DNA from: Chitinophagaceae bacterium
GTDB taxonomy: Bacteria; Bacteroidota; Bacteroidia; Cytophagales; Cytophagaceae
Assembly (NCBI GenBank): GCA_028288405.1
Contig: JAQBNS010000002.1
Span: 1 to 64,000 of the forward strand
Direction of reading: 5' to 3'
Length of the DNA stretch: 64,000 nucleotides
Both the position numbers and the translations under genes were made by a program. Below the pieces are notes generated by a model. It was given only the letters and a program-made list of their open reading frames with translations, was not told where the DNA came from and ran no database searches. Positions 9,000-18,157 of this stretch are shown here, one piece after another; the first letter of the stretch is position 1; every line of letters begins with the position of its first letter.

Positions 9000-9947
9000 A
9001 TGCTTTCAAGAATTGCCAATAGTTTATTTTGGATGGGAAGATACCTCGAGCGGGTAGAACATACCGCACGTTACATCAAGGTGCATTATTATTCTGAGCT
9101 CGATGCTCCATTGGACAGTAAAGAGGAATTCATATTCGAGTCCATCATGACCATGATCGATGAGGACATGAAGATTACCGGAGACGGAGAACTAAAAGAA
9201 AAGCAATTGCTGTTCAGCATCACCTTAGATGAAAAGAATCCTGCTTCTATCATCAGCGGTATTGGTTATGCAAGAGAGAATGCAAGAGGAGCGAGGGATT
9301 CTATCTCTTCAGAGTTGTGGGGTGGGATCAATAGATTTTACCATTTCATCAATGGTTATTCTGAAGAGGATTTGCACAAAGAAGGTATTCATGTGTTGTG
9401 CGATCGCATTACAGAACATTGTAGTATTGTAAATGGCTACATCGACAATACTTTATTACATAATGAAGCCTGGTCATTGATCCGGTTGGGAATTCATGTA
9501 GAACGTGCCTTTCAAATCACGCGGATTTTGTATTCGAAAGTCAAAGATATTCAATCCCTGCAAAAACAATACCTTAGTAAGTCTATGGAAAGTTACGAAT
9601 GTGTAACGATGCTTAAAAGTGCAGAAGCATTTGACATGAGCAAGATTTATTACCGAGGTGTACCGAATATCCGGGAGGCTTTAGAGTTTTTAATATTGAA
9701 TAGAAATTTTCCCAAATCGATTTGCTATAATTTGCGACATATTCATCATGCGGTAGAGAAAATAGCTACGTCGAAGCAACACCACGCCGGTTCGATTGAA
9801 TTTAAAGTAGGGAAGCTTTTCAATACCTACGAATATTTGACGATAGAAGACATTGAAAAACGTGACATCCCCGAATTTCTGAATGATACCTTGTTGGATT
9901 TGTTTGAAATCGCACAAGGTTTGGAAGAAAAATATTTGAGTAATTAA
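9000..9947 (+). CDS. alpha-E domain protein (DUF403)
   Basis: 315-residue all-helical protein of the alpha-E family, recognised from the N-terminal signature MLSRIANSLFWMGRYLERVE and the helical pattern through to LFEIAQGLEEKYL. Alpha-E proteins are nearly always encoded next to circularly permuted ATP-grasp and transglutaminase genes, sometimes fused to the ATP-grasp. They are thought to assist the ligation reaction, but no biochemical activity is assigned here. The start codon lies directly after a heptamer tandem repeat. The transglutaminase gene starts 13 bp downstream, which indicates cotranscription. Confidence 0.92.
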   Translation: MLSRIANSLFWMGRYLERVEHTARYIKVHYYSELDAPLDSKEEFIFESIMTMIDEDMKITGDGELKEKQLLFSITLDEKNPASIISGIGYARENARGARDSISSELWGGINRFYHFINGYSEEDLHKEGIHVLCDRITEHCSIVNGYIDNTLLHNEAWSLIRLGIHVERAFQITRILYSKVKDIQSLQKQYLSKSMESYECVTMLKSAEAFDMSKIYYRGVPNIREALEFLILNRNFPKSICYNLRHIHHAVEKIATSKQHHAGSIEFKVGKLFNTYEYLTIEDIEKRDIPEFLNDTLLDLFEIAQGLEEKYLSN

Positions 9948-9960
9948 AGAGCCTGTTACT

Positions 9961-10830
9961 ATGTCAGATCACCACATTGATTACAATATAGAGTACTACT
10001 CAAAGAATACGTATAAGGAGACTGCCACTGAAGGAATCTTCGAGTTTAATGTCAGTCCTTGTAATGAAGAGGGTCAGATCTTAGTCGATTATAAAATCAA
10101 ACAGACGTTGAGTGATTCTGTTTTTCGCCAGTCTAATCTGTTTGGTTTTGAGATCAACAGAATACGCAGTACCGCAAAGTTTGAAGAGTTTTATTTCCGC
10201 TACCAGGCGCGTGTTCAGAAAGCCCGCATTCCCTTGCCCGGTGTGCCGGCATGGAATTTAGAAAAGGAATTGGAGGAATTATTGTCCGATCAGTTTTTTA
10301 TTAATCATCATGTCTTTTTGTGTCCTTCTTTCTATACCCGTTTACCTGAACAGCAATTGTCTTTGGTACCGGTATACGATAAAAAAATTTCTCCCTTAGA
10401 TTACCTGAAGACCCTGAACGATCATGTGCATGCGTCTATGAAGTATGAATCCAATGCAACATCAGTCACTACGAAAGCCGGTGATGCACTGGCACTTTCC
10501 AAAGGAGTATGTCAGGATTTTGCACATGTATTCATTGCCATGGCCCGGTACAATGGTATTCCGGCTCGTTACGTATCCGGTTATTTACATCAGGGTATCA
10601 ACTATGTAGGCTCTTCTTTCATGCATGCCTGGGTAGAAGCCTATGTGCCAGGCATGGGTTGGATTGGTTTCGATCCGACCAATAATATATTGGTAGATGA
10701 ACATTTCATTAAAGTTTCGCACGGAGCAGACTATGCCGATTGCAGTCCGATCAAAGGCGTCTTGAGAACCAATGGAGACAGCGTCATGGCTTATGATGTC
10801 AAAGTCATGAGTCAGCAATCTCAGCAGTAG
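9961..10830 (+). CDS. transglutaminase-like cysteine protease family protein
   Basis: 289 residues: an N-terminal beta domain of bacterial transglutaminase-like proteins (about 1-140) and the catalytic papain-like fold. Catalytic Cys is in SKGVCQDFAHVFI, His in HAWVEAYVPGMGW and Asp in GFDPTNN, so the triad is complete. Such proteins act as peptidases or amide-exchange enzymes; in the Anbu locus they are proposed to remove or exchange the tag made by the ATP-grasp partner. It lacks a signal peptide. It is the third gene of the operon and is followed by a hairpin-rich 264-bp spacer before the Anbu gene, so Anbu may have its own promoter. Confidence 0.92.
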   Translation: MSDHHIDYNIEYYSKNTYKETATEGIFEFNVSPCNEEGQILVDYKIKQTLSDSVFRQSNLFGFEINRIRSTAKFEEFYFRYQARVQKARIPLPGVPAWNLEKELEELLSDQFFINHHVFLCPSFYTRLPEQQLSLVPVYDKKISPLDYLKTLNDHVHASMKYESNATSVTTKAGDALALSKGVCQDFAHVFIAMARYNGIPARYVSGYLHQGINYVGSSFMHAWVEAYVPGMGWIGFDPTNNILVDEHFIKVSHGADYADCSPIKGVLRTNGDSVMAYDVKVMSQQSQQ

Positions 10831-10838
10831 TGATTTTG

Positions 10839-10862
10839 GTGTCAGGTCTTCAGACCTGACAC
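10839..10862. repeat. perfect palindrome, REP-like (GTCTTCAGAC core)
   Basis: GTGTCAGGTCT and AGACCTGACAC are perfect arms around a TC loop, immediately after the transglutaminase stop. The core GTCTTCAGAC is the reverse complement of GTCTGAAGAC in the hairpin beside the RAYT gene at 34845-34860. It could also serve as a factor-dependent terminator. There is no T run. Confidence 0.75.
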
Positions 10863-10904
10863 AGATAGTACGAGATGTGAAGCCTCTAACGACTTACGCT
10901 GGTG

Positions 10905-10985
10905 CAAGCGTCCACGCTTGTACCTATAATCTCTTAGAGCGTCCCGCTCGGGCTTTTGTCCGCGGAGGGTCTCTAAGTCCCTGCG
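10905..10985. repeat. cluster of short palindromes
   Basis: CAAGCG TCCA CGCTTG at 10905-10920, followed by GTCCCGCTCGGGC-type and GTCCCTGCGGGGAC palindromes up to about 10985. This fits REP-like repeats sharing the GTCCC/GGGAC core seen at 31.4, 46.2 and 51 kb. Confidence 0.6.
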
Positions 10986-11094
10986 GGGACTAACTTGTAC
11001 CTCCTCGCTCATCCCTTAAATATTCACAAAGAAAACCTGTACTTAAAGGCTTGTTTTTCTTAACTTACCCCTCTATTTCTAATCCATTCATACC

Positions 11095-11817
11095 ATGACC
11101 TATTGCGTAGGCATGAAGTTGAAAAGTGGCATCGTTGCCATGGCAGATACCCGCATCACTTCAGGCACCGAAACGACTACCGCTAAGAAAATTGCTGTTC
11201 ATCAGGACGACAAACATTCTTTCTTCATCATGACTTCCGGTCTTCGTTCTGTACGAGACAAAGCCGTTACGTATTTTCAGGAAGTGATGGCGGAAAAGGA
11301 GTTCAATAAAATCTATAAGGCGGTCAATGCATTCGGAGAACAGTTGAGGAAAGTAGCAGATGAGGATCGCAAAGCATTAGAGAAAGCCGGTTTGTCCTTC
11401 AACCTTTTTAGCATCGTCGGCGGACAGTGTATTGACGACGAAGAACCGAAATTGTTTTTATTGTACCCTGAAGGCAACTGGGTAGAAGTGGGTCATAGCA
11501 CTCCCTTTGTTATTATTGGTAACAGCGGTTTTGGTAAACCTATTTTGAACCGTACGCTGAAGTACGATTCAGAGATGAAGGTGGCCATGAAATTAGGTTT
11601 TCTTTCTTTTGATTCTACTCGTGTAAGTGCCAATGACGTGGATTTTCCATTGGATGTTATTCTATACAAAAAGGATAGCTTCCAATTAGTAGAACATCGT
11701 TTCGAAAAAACAGATTTAGATACCATTTCAGAAATATGGGGCAAAGAATTACAAGCTGCCCTAAGTCACGTTCCGGAAACCTGGATGGATGTGGCATTGA
11801 ATAAACTCCCTTCTTAA
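11095..11817 (+). CDS. Anbu, proteasome-like self-compartmentalising peptidase
   Basis: 240-residue member of the ancestral beta-subunit (Anbu) branch of proteasome-fold Ntn hydrolases. After Met removal Thr is residue 1 (MTYCVGMKLKSG), the Asp of ADTRITSG and the Lys of AKKIAV fit the Thr1/Asp17/Lys33 arrangement, and no propeptide is present, as usual for Anbu. Published Anbu structures show open helical or ring assemblies; a robust peptide substrate is not established. Its place after ATP-grasp, alpha-E and transglutaminase genes is the classic conserved neighbourhood. The stop overlaps the next start (TAATG), which suggests translational coupling to the lactonase. Confidence 0.93.
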   Translation: MTYCVGMKLKSGIVAMADTRITSGTETTTAKKIAVHQDDKHSFFIMTSGLRSVRDKAVTYFQEVMAEKEFNKIYKAVNAFGEQLRKVADEDRKALEKAGLSFNLFSIVGGQCIDDEEPKLFLLYPEGNWVEVGHSTPFVIIGNSGFGKPILNRTLKYDSEMKVAMKLGFLSFDSTRVSANDVDFPLDVILYKKDSFQLVEHRFEKTDLDTISEIWGKELQAALSHVPETWMDVALNKLPS

Positions 11818-11825
11818 TGATACTC

Positions 11826-13013
11826 ATGAACCGCTACCGTCAAATTCAATTTCTCGCTTTTGCATTACTGATAAGCTTCACTACAGCTTGTGATTTTAGT
11901 GGAAAAAATCAATTGAAGAAACAAGCAGAAGATTCTGCGACTGTTTCTTTGTATGTAGGAACCTACACTAAGAAAGAAGGGCACGTGAACGGACAGGCGA
12001 AAGGGATTTATCTGGTGAGAATGAACGAGGCCACTGGCGTCTTGCATTTAAAAGGCATTGTATCTGCCATCACCAATCCCTCCTTCGTTACGCTTTCCCC
12101 GGATAGAAAAAATTTATATGCAGTCAGTGAATTAGGTCCTGCAGATGGGCCGAATGGTTGGGTATACAGTTATGCGGTCAATGACGATCAAAGCCTGACC
12201 TTGCTGAACAAACAATCTACCGCGGCCTATGCTCCTTGTCATGTGAGTGTCGAGGCCAAAGGCAAATATGTTTTTGTCGCTAATTATTCAGGAGGTATTG
12301 CAGTAATGTACAAGCGTATGGATGACGGAAGTTTGAGCGCAATAGTGGATACCGTTGTATTGAAAAATAAAAAACCGGATACTGAATCTAATCCGCATTC
12401 TGTGATCTTGTCACCGGACAATCGCTTCGCTTTTATTTGCGACAAAGGTGCTGATCGTATTTATGGATTCAGCATTGATGATAAAAAAGACCAGCTGATA
12501 TCTACCACTCAAGAGTTTGTAGAATTACCCAAAGGATCAGGGCCTCGACATTTGACATTCCAGCCGAATGGTAAATTCGCTTATGTCATCAATGAACTAT
12601 CTAATTCCATTCATACACTGTCTTATGATCCGGCAGATGGTAAGCTTACAATCGTTTCAGAAATCACGACGTTACCTTCTGACTATAAAGGAACAAGCTA
12701 CTGTGCCGACATTCATATTCATCCCAATGGAAAATATTTATATGGTTCTAATCGCGGAGATAATAGTATCGCAGCATATCGTATAGATCCTGCAACGGGC
12801 CAACTTTCTTTAATCAACATAGAACCGACAGAAGGAGAGTATCCGAGAAATTTTGCAATCAGTCCGGATGGAAAATTCTTGTATGCGGCCAATCAAAATT
12901 CGAATACCATTACACACATGAAGATCAATCCGGTGACAGGTGAATTGCAATCCGAACACATTGTAACAGAAATTAAAACTCCGGTATGCATTGAATTTTT
13001 TGGGAAGCCATAA
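11826..13013 (+). CDS. lactonase-family beta-propeller lipoprotein (6-phosphogluconolactonase-like)
   Basis: About 395 residues. The N terminus has a lipoprotein-like signal ending in SFTTAC-DFSG, so it is probably anchored in the periplasm or outer membrane. The rest is a seven-bladed propeller of the Pgl/lactonase family, with repeated PDGKFLYAANQNS-type blades and HSVILSPDNRFAF. Family members hydrolyse 6-phosphogluconolactone (cytoplasmic YbhE), but exported versions probably act on other sugar lactones or are carboxy-muconate cyclase-like. ATG 11817, overlapping the Anbu stop, is an alternative start three codons upstream. The overlap makes it the last gene of the Anbu transcript. Confidence 0.85.
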   Translation: MNRYRQIQFLAFALLISFTTACDFSGKNQLKKQAEDSATVSLYVGTYTKKEGHVNGQAKGIYLVRMNEATGVLHLKGIVSAITNPSFVTLSPDRKNLYAVSELGPADGPNGWVYSYAVNDDQSLTLLNKQSTAAYAPCHVSVEAKGKYVFVANYSGGIAVMYKRMDDGSLSAIVDTVVLKNKKPDTESNPHSVILSPDNRFAFICDKGADRIYGFSIDDKKDQLISTTQEFVELPKGSGPRHLTFQPNGKFAYVINELSNSIHTLSYDPADGKLTIVSEITTLPSDYKGTSYCADIHIHPNGKYLYGSNRGDNSIAAYRIDPATGQLSLINIEPTEGEYPRNFAISPDGKFLYAANQNSNTITHMKINPVTGELQSEHIVTEIKTPVCIEFFGKP

Positions 13014-13017
13014 ATGA

Positions 13018-13051
13018 CAAAGGAGGCCAGGATATTATCCGGGTCTCCCTT
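13018..13051 (+). terminator. probable intrinsic terminator after the lactonase
   Basis: AAAGGAG pairs with CTCCCTTTT around an inner GGAT/ATCC stem, directly after the stop codon. The stem is imperfect but ends in a T run. Confidence 0.5.
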
Positions 13052-13133
13052 TTACAGTAATTTTTAAAATCAGAATTGTTTTTTTCTTATACTGTATCTT
13101 GTTCTAAATCTGTTGATATTAAAAAACTGAATT

Positions 13134-13439
13134 ATGAAACATCTTCGCAATTTCTTCTCTTCCAATGGAAGATTAGGAAGGATAAAATATCTGGCGTATT
13201 GCATTCAGCTCTTGTTCCTGGCATTACTCATTGGTGCCTTGGGAGACAAGCAAGTATTCACTTGGGCGATTTTAATTTTATATATCCTATTCATTATTCA
13301 AACCATTAAACGCCTGCACGACCTCAATCTCAGTGGCTGGTGGGTTCTGCTGGTATTGGTTCCTATCGTCAATATTCTGGTTGGTGTATGGGCGCTATTA
13401 AAAAAAGGAACAATCGGGAAAAACAAATACGATTTTTAA
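13134..13439 (+). CDS. DUF805 small membrane protein
   Basis: 101 residues with the DUF805 layout: a short cytoplasmic start (FSSNGRLGRIKY), three hydrophobic segments (about 22-38, 42-60, 70-92) and the signature TIKRLHDLNLSGWW between segments two and three. The family is widespread in bacteria with no agreed function. The next gene starts 10 bp downstream, so the two are probably cotranscribed, though nothing else links them functionally. Confidence 0.88.
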   Translation: MKHLRNFFSSNGRLGRIKYLAYCIQLLFLALLIGALGDKQVFTWAILILYILFIIQTIKRLHDLNLSGWWVLLVLVPIVNILVGVWALLKKGTIGKNKYDF

Positions 13440-13449
13440 ACTGAATCAC

Positions 13450-16400
13450 ATGAAATTATTTCACTGGATTAAAAAGCTATTCAAGTGGGCTTTGTACTTT
13501 CTGCTACTCTGTTTGTTTGGACTTATCATTTTGTTTTTTGTGGTAACCAGCCCGGAGGACAAACCAATCGATGATCCTAAGATTGTTAATGATGTGACCC
13601 AATTAAATCCTATTGAGGTAGCTGAAATTAAACGACCTAAAAGTGTACAAGAAATAGCGACATTGGTCAAGCAGCACAACGGCCCTATTTCGATTGGCGG
13701 AGGACGTTACAGCATGGGAGGACAAACAGCTTCTCATCAGGCGTTGCAATTGGATTTACGCCAATTCAATCAGGTGATTTCTTTTTCTAAAGAGAAAAAA
13801 GAGATCACCGTGGAACCGGGTATTACCTGGAGACAAATTCAGGATTATATCGATCCGTATAATTTGTCACTGAAGGTGATGCAAACTTATTCCAATTTTA
13901 CGGTCGGTGGTTCCCTGAGTGTGAATGTACACGGCCGTTACCTGGGCTTGGGTCCTGTTATTTATACAGTTAAATCTATCAAGCTGGTATTGGCCGATGG
14001 ACAAATCATCACCGCTTCGCCCACAGAAAATAGCGAATTGTTTTACGGAGCCATCGGAGGTTACGGCGCTTTGGGTGTCATCGTGGAAGCTACACTTTCA
14101 TTGGATGACAATGTAAAAGTAGAACGTATCACCAAGAAAATGTCTATCGATGAGTATCAATCGTTTTTCTTTAAGAACATCCGCCAAGACACCAGCATAG
14201 TATTCCACAACGCAGACATTTATCCCGGCACTTACAATGAGATCACATCGGTGTCTTATGTAAAGACCAATAAAGCCTTGACGATTGAAGACCGCCTTCG
14301 TCCTAAGGATAAAAATTACAGACTGGAGAAATTTGCGATGTGGATTGTTTCCGAAACACCTTGTGGTGGATGGATCAGGAAAAATATCTTAGATCCTGTT
14401 TTCAATAGCGACGGCGAAGTGGAATGGAGAAATTACGAAGCCAGTTATAATGTCAAAGAATTAGAACCTTCTTCCCGTGCAACCTCTACATATGTTTTAC
14501 AGGAGTACTTCGTACCGGTGGATAAAATCAATCAATTTACTCCCGGCATGCGAGAGATTTTTCAACGACACAAACCCAACATCATCAATGTGTCTATCCG
14601 TCATGCACACAAAGATCCGGGATCATTAATGGCCTGGGCGAAAACGGAAGTGTTTGCCTTCGTTGTCTATTATAAACAGGGAACCAGTGAGGCAGATAAA
14701 CAAACCGTGGCTGTATGGACACGTGAATTAATAGAATTAGCAGCTTCTTTAGGCGGCGCGTATTATTTGCCGTATCAAATTCACGCCACGGATGAACAGT
14801 TTCGAAAATGTTATCCCAATGCAGATTTGTTTTTTGCGTTAAAGAGAAAGGTAGATCCGCAGCATAAGTTCAGAAATAAATTATGGGATGCTTACCACAA
14901 ACCGGACACCTTAACCAAAGCAGAAAAGGATACTTCGACTTCCCGCTTCAAATTGTTATTGACGTCTGTAGGTAAAAACGACAGCATGTTTCTGTTTTTG
15001 CAGAATGTCTATGGCTTGTATCCAACAGGAAAATACCTTGAACTCATCAAAGCCCATGCGATGAAGTATGCTACGGATAAAGAAATTTATGAGAACATTC
15101 AAAAAGGTTTACCAGACATCAAGCCCGCTTTATGGGCATTTCGCTATGCCTTGCCGGCGTTGAGCAAACAAAAAAATGAAATTGCTGATCAAACGATTGC
15201 CTTGATTGGAAAAGAGAAACCGATCAACGGCTACTTAGAAATCGGTACAACGGGTCGTTATGTCAATGTCATAGAAGACCGCGTAGCTATGGAAGGACCG
15301 GTTTACCTGAGTTACTACGAGCACCCTTCTTACGGCCCGCAAGATATTATGGAAAGAGGCCAGCTGTCTAAGATCGGTACCTTCTTTGATCTGAACAATT
15401 ACGATCCGATTTCAACAGCCAGTATCCCTGATACCAGTTTAGACTTGATTACCATTTACATTGGTTTGCACCATTGTCCTTTGAATAAAATGGATGCTTA
15501 TGTCAAATCGTTATACCGTGTGTTACGTCCTGATGGTAAGCTGGTCATTCGCGATCATAACGTGACCAATAAAACATTTGGTAATTTTGTTTCACTGATT
15601 CACGACGTGTTCTATTGCGGTTTGGAAGAAACCTGGCAATACACTAGTGGTGAAATCAGAAATTTTACTGCCTCTGATTCTTTGCAACAGTATTTGCAAG
15701 CCAGAGGATTTAAAGGAGGAGACCAACGTCTGTTGCAGGCACACGATCCTTCACTTAATACGTTGATGTGTTTTACACGCTTGCCGGAAACAGGCATAGC
15801 CGCTGAGTTGTCACAAATCAAAGGATGGAAACGCGATGAAGGACAAACTTATCTGACCTTGCCGGAATGGTATTTGGTTTATAGTCCTGATGAATACGCG
15901 CAGTTTATCAGCAAAGAAAAACCAAGCAAGTTCCCTTATTATGGAGCATCTAAACAGTTCTGGGACTATTACAGTGACGTCTGTCACTTAACGGAAAAAC
16001 AATATGCATTCAATCAAGGCTATCATTTGATGTTATGGGTGATTGGCAGCAGTTATAGTTTAGAAAATTTGGTCAAAGGGATGTATGAAAAAACCATAGG
16101 CCGTATTTCGGAATTGTTTTCCTGGGGTGAACGCACGGAAGAAGATGAATATGCCGCTAAAATTGCACGTGATTATGTGGCTTTCATTCGTATCGATCCC
16201 TGGTATGAATTTCCTTTTGGTCAGGCCTTATGGGACTTGTGGACGGGTACTGATTTATTTGGAAAAGGAATGGTTAGAAAATGCGAGCGTAAAATTATTT
16301 TAAGTAATGAGTATGCAGTGAAAGCATTGTACGCTTATTTAATCAAGTTGGGCACGAAAGAAGTTTACGGAGATGCAGAATCGGAAATGTTCGTAAGAAC

Positions 16401-16767
16401 AAAAGGCATTAATGACAGCATACTGAAAGAACATCCTAAAATTAGTTTTGTAAAAACACTTTCAGATTCCACACAAATCATCACCTTGCCTCGATACGAA
16501 CAGTTTCGCGATGAGTCCATCGCGTTGTTTGATCAAACCATTCCTTATCTGCAAGTAGCAGGAAACGATACGATTTTATTAAGCTACGTGGCACCCGATA
16601 ACAAGCCCTATACTTTTTCTTCCGGTGAAGTCGTCATCAAAAGACCGGTATTGACTTTACCCGGTTACAATAGATCGGGCTTGAAGGTACCCGTTATTCA
16701 CTTGGATGAGTCGGTTCGCTACTTGCAGAAAGAAGGCTTGGTCATCGAACACATTTATGATTATTAA
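13450..16767 (+). CDS. three-part protein: membrane-anchored FAD oxidoreductase + methyltransferase-like domain + TLPEWY module
   Basis: 1105 residues. A transmembrane anchor (about 12-34) is followed by a PCMH-type FAD-binding domain (about 55-230; IGGGRYSMGGQT, SVNVHGRY, IGGYGALGVI) and an aldonolactone-oxidase-like C-terminal domain ending FRNKLWDAYH (about 478). Next is a class I methyltransferase-like fold (about 590-765) with YLEIGTTGRYV as motif I and YRVLRPDGKLVIRDHNV. The last 310 residues begin with YLTLPEWYLVYSPDEYA and have no function known to me. No frameshift is seen, so the fusion appears genuine. FAD-linked oxidases of this type act on sugar lactones or alcohols; the methyl acceptor is unknown. 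Motif I is atypical (GTTG), so methyl transfer is not assured. Confidence 0.82.
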   Translation: MKLFHWIKKLFKWALYFLLLCLFGLIILFFVVTSPEDKPIDDPKIVNDVTQLNPIEVAEIKRPKSVQEIATLVKQHNGPISIGGGRYSMGGQTASHQALQLDLRQFNQVISFSKEKKEITVEPGITWRQIQDYIDPYNLSLKVMQTYSNFTVGGSLSVNVHGRYLGLGPVIYTVKSIKLVLADGQIITASPTENSELFYGAIGGYGALGVIVEATLSLDDNVKVERITKKMSIDEYQSFFFKNIRQDTSIVFHNADIYPGTYNEITSVSYVKTNKALTIEDRLRPKDKNYRLEKFAMWIVSETPCGGWIRKNILDPVFNSDGEVEWRNYEASYNVKELEPSSRATSTYVLQEYFVPVDKINQFTPGMREIFQRHKPNIINVSIRHAHKDPGSLMAWAKTEVFAFVVYYKQGTSEADKQTVAVWTRELIELAASLGGAYYLPYQIHATDEQFRKCYPNADLFFALKRKVDPQHKFRNKLWDAYHKPDTLTKAEKDTSTSRFKLLLTSVGKNDSMFLFLQNVYGLYPTGKYLELIKAHAMKYATDKEIYENIQKGLPDIKPALWAFRYALPALSKQKNEIADQTIALIGKEKPINGYLEIGTTGRYVNVIEDRVAMEGPVYLSYYEHPSYGPQDIMERGQLSKIGTFFDLNNYDPISTASIPDTSLDLITIYIGLHHCPLNKMDAYVKSLYRVLRPDGKLVIRDHNVTNKTFGNFVSLIHDVFYCGLEETWQYTSGEIRNFTASDSLQQYLQARGFKGGDQRLLQAHDPSLNTLMCFTRLPETGIAAELSQIKGWKRDEGQTYLTLPEWYLVYSPDEYAQFISKEKPSKFPYYGASKQFWDYYSDVCHLTEKQYAFNQGYHLMLWVIGSSYSLENLVKGMYEKTIGRISELFSWGERTEEDEYAAKIARDYVAFIRIDPWYEFPFGQALWDLWTGTDLFGKGMVRKCERKIILSNEYAVKALYAYLIKLGTKEVYGDAESEMFVRTKGINDSILKEHPKISFVKTLSDSTQIITLPRYEQFRDESIALFDQTIPYLQVAGNDTILLSYVAPDNKPYTFSSGEVVIKRPVLTLPGYNRSGLKVPVIHLDESVRYLQKEGLVIEHIYDY

Positions 16768-16880
16768 GTAGTTAGATTTGAGAGAACCAAATCATTTTTT
16801 ATACTGGAACTATATGACGCGGAAAAGCATTAAGTAGCTGTGAGACGCTCGTCTTGCGGTCATTCTTTTCGTCCATTTCC

Positions 16881-17894
16881 ATGTCATATAAAATAAAACT
16901 CAGTGTCTTAGACCAATCTCCTATTCGTAAAGGAGGAACAGCGGTGCAAGCGTTAAAAGAATCTGTTCTGTTAGCAAAATTAGCAGATCGTATGGGATAC
17001 ACGCGCTATTGGGTTTCGGAACATCATAACACCACAAGTCTCGCCGGTTCTACACCTGAAGTGCTGATCGCTCACTTGGCGGGAGAAACGGAACACATAC
17101 GCGTAGGCTCAGGAGGTGTCATGCTTCCTAATCACAGCGCGTTGAAAGTAGCGGAAAATTTCAGGATGTTGGAAGCGTTATTTCCGGGGCGTATTGATTT
17201 GGGCATAGGCCGCGCGCCTGGAGGAGATCGCATAACTTCTTCCATTTTAAATCCTTCCAACCGTTTTAAAGAAGAAGATTTATTGCAACAGCTGATCGAC
17301 TTGCAAGATTATTTACACGATACACATTCACCCGGCGCATCACATCAAAATGTACGAGCGATTCCTGTAACGGATACCGCTCCTGATTTGTGGATGCTAA
17401 CTTCCAGTGGTGAAAGCGGAGTCATCGCAGCGCATTTCGGTATGGGCGTTTCTTTTGCGCATTTTATTAATCCTGTCGGAGGCCCTCAATTGATAAGGGC
17501 TTACAAGGCACGCTTTACACCTTCGGAACAATTAAAAGAACCTCAGGCGAGTGTAGGTATTTTCGTATTCTGTTCAGAAGATGAAGTGAAAGTCAAGCAA
17601 ACGCAAGCGGTAATGGATTGGCAATTGGTAAACATTGGTAAAGGCATCAGCAATGGATTCCCTTCTTATGAAGATATTCGTTCTACGGTGTATAGTGAAT
17701 CAGAACAGCAATTGATTGGATACAACCGTCAACGCATGGTGGTAGGAACACCAGAAGTAGTAAAAGAAAAATTAACGTCACTCGCTGTTGAATACGGTGT
17801 GGATGAAATTGTCATAGCAACCATTACCTATGATTTTGCTGATCGCTTAAGATCGTATGAATTGTTGGCGGAATTGTTTGAATTGAAGAAATAG
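16881..17894 (+). CDS. LLM-class flavin-dependent oxidoreductase (luciferase-like monooxygenase)
   Basis: 337-residue TIM-barrel flavoprotein of the bacterial-luciferase family, MsnO8/YhbW-like branch. Typical segments are LSVLDQSPIRKG at the start, RYWVSEHHNT, VGSGGVMLPNHS, IDLGIGRAPGGD and the C-terminal VVGTPEVVKEKL. The ATG at 16881 begins directly at the first barrel strand; an in-frame TTG upstream at 16854 is less likely. The family uses FMNH2 and oxygen, but YhbW-type members have no proven substrate. It stands alone, 113 bp after the fusion protein. Confidence 0.92.
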   Translation: MSYKIKLSVLDQSPIRKGGTAVQALKESVLLAKLADRMGYTRYWVSEHHNTTSLAGSTPEVLIAHLAGETEHIRVGSGGVMLPNHSALKVAENFRMLEALFPGRIDLGIGRAPGGDRITSSILNPSNRFKEEDLLQQLIDLQDYLHDTHSPGASHQNVRAIPVTDTAPDLWMLTSSGESGVIAAHFGMGVSFAHFINPVGGPQLIRAYKARFTPSEQLKEPQASVGIFVFCSEDEVKVKQTQAVMDWQLVNIGKGISNGFPSYEDIRSTVYSESEQQLIGYNRQRMVVGTPEVVKEKLTSLAVEYGVDEIVIATITYDFADRLRSYELLAELFELKK

Positions 17895-18157
17895 AAAGGC
17901 TGAAATTAGCTTTTAAAGTAAGAATTTGAAAAAAAACAGAAGTCAAGGTAGGTATCGATTCAAATGCCTTTTTCACAAAATCACTCATTTTTTACAGTGT
18001 ATTTCTAATTCAAGCATGCGCTTGCCCAAAGCCTTACCCAAATTCTCCGATTGGGGGTACAATTCCCCGTATTTTTTTGGAAAAACCTTCAAAATTTAAC
18101 GGCAATACCTGGTCCATGGTTTGCCGTATATACAGGCATCACCATTCACGGACTCAT

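Noticed and set aside
13450-16767. Two adjacent genes joined by sequencing error rather than a fusion
   Set aside because: One uninterrupted frame runs through both junctions with no internal start context or frame change, so a true fusion is more likely.
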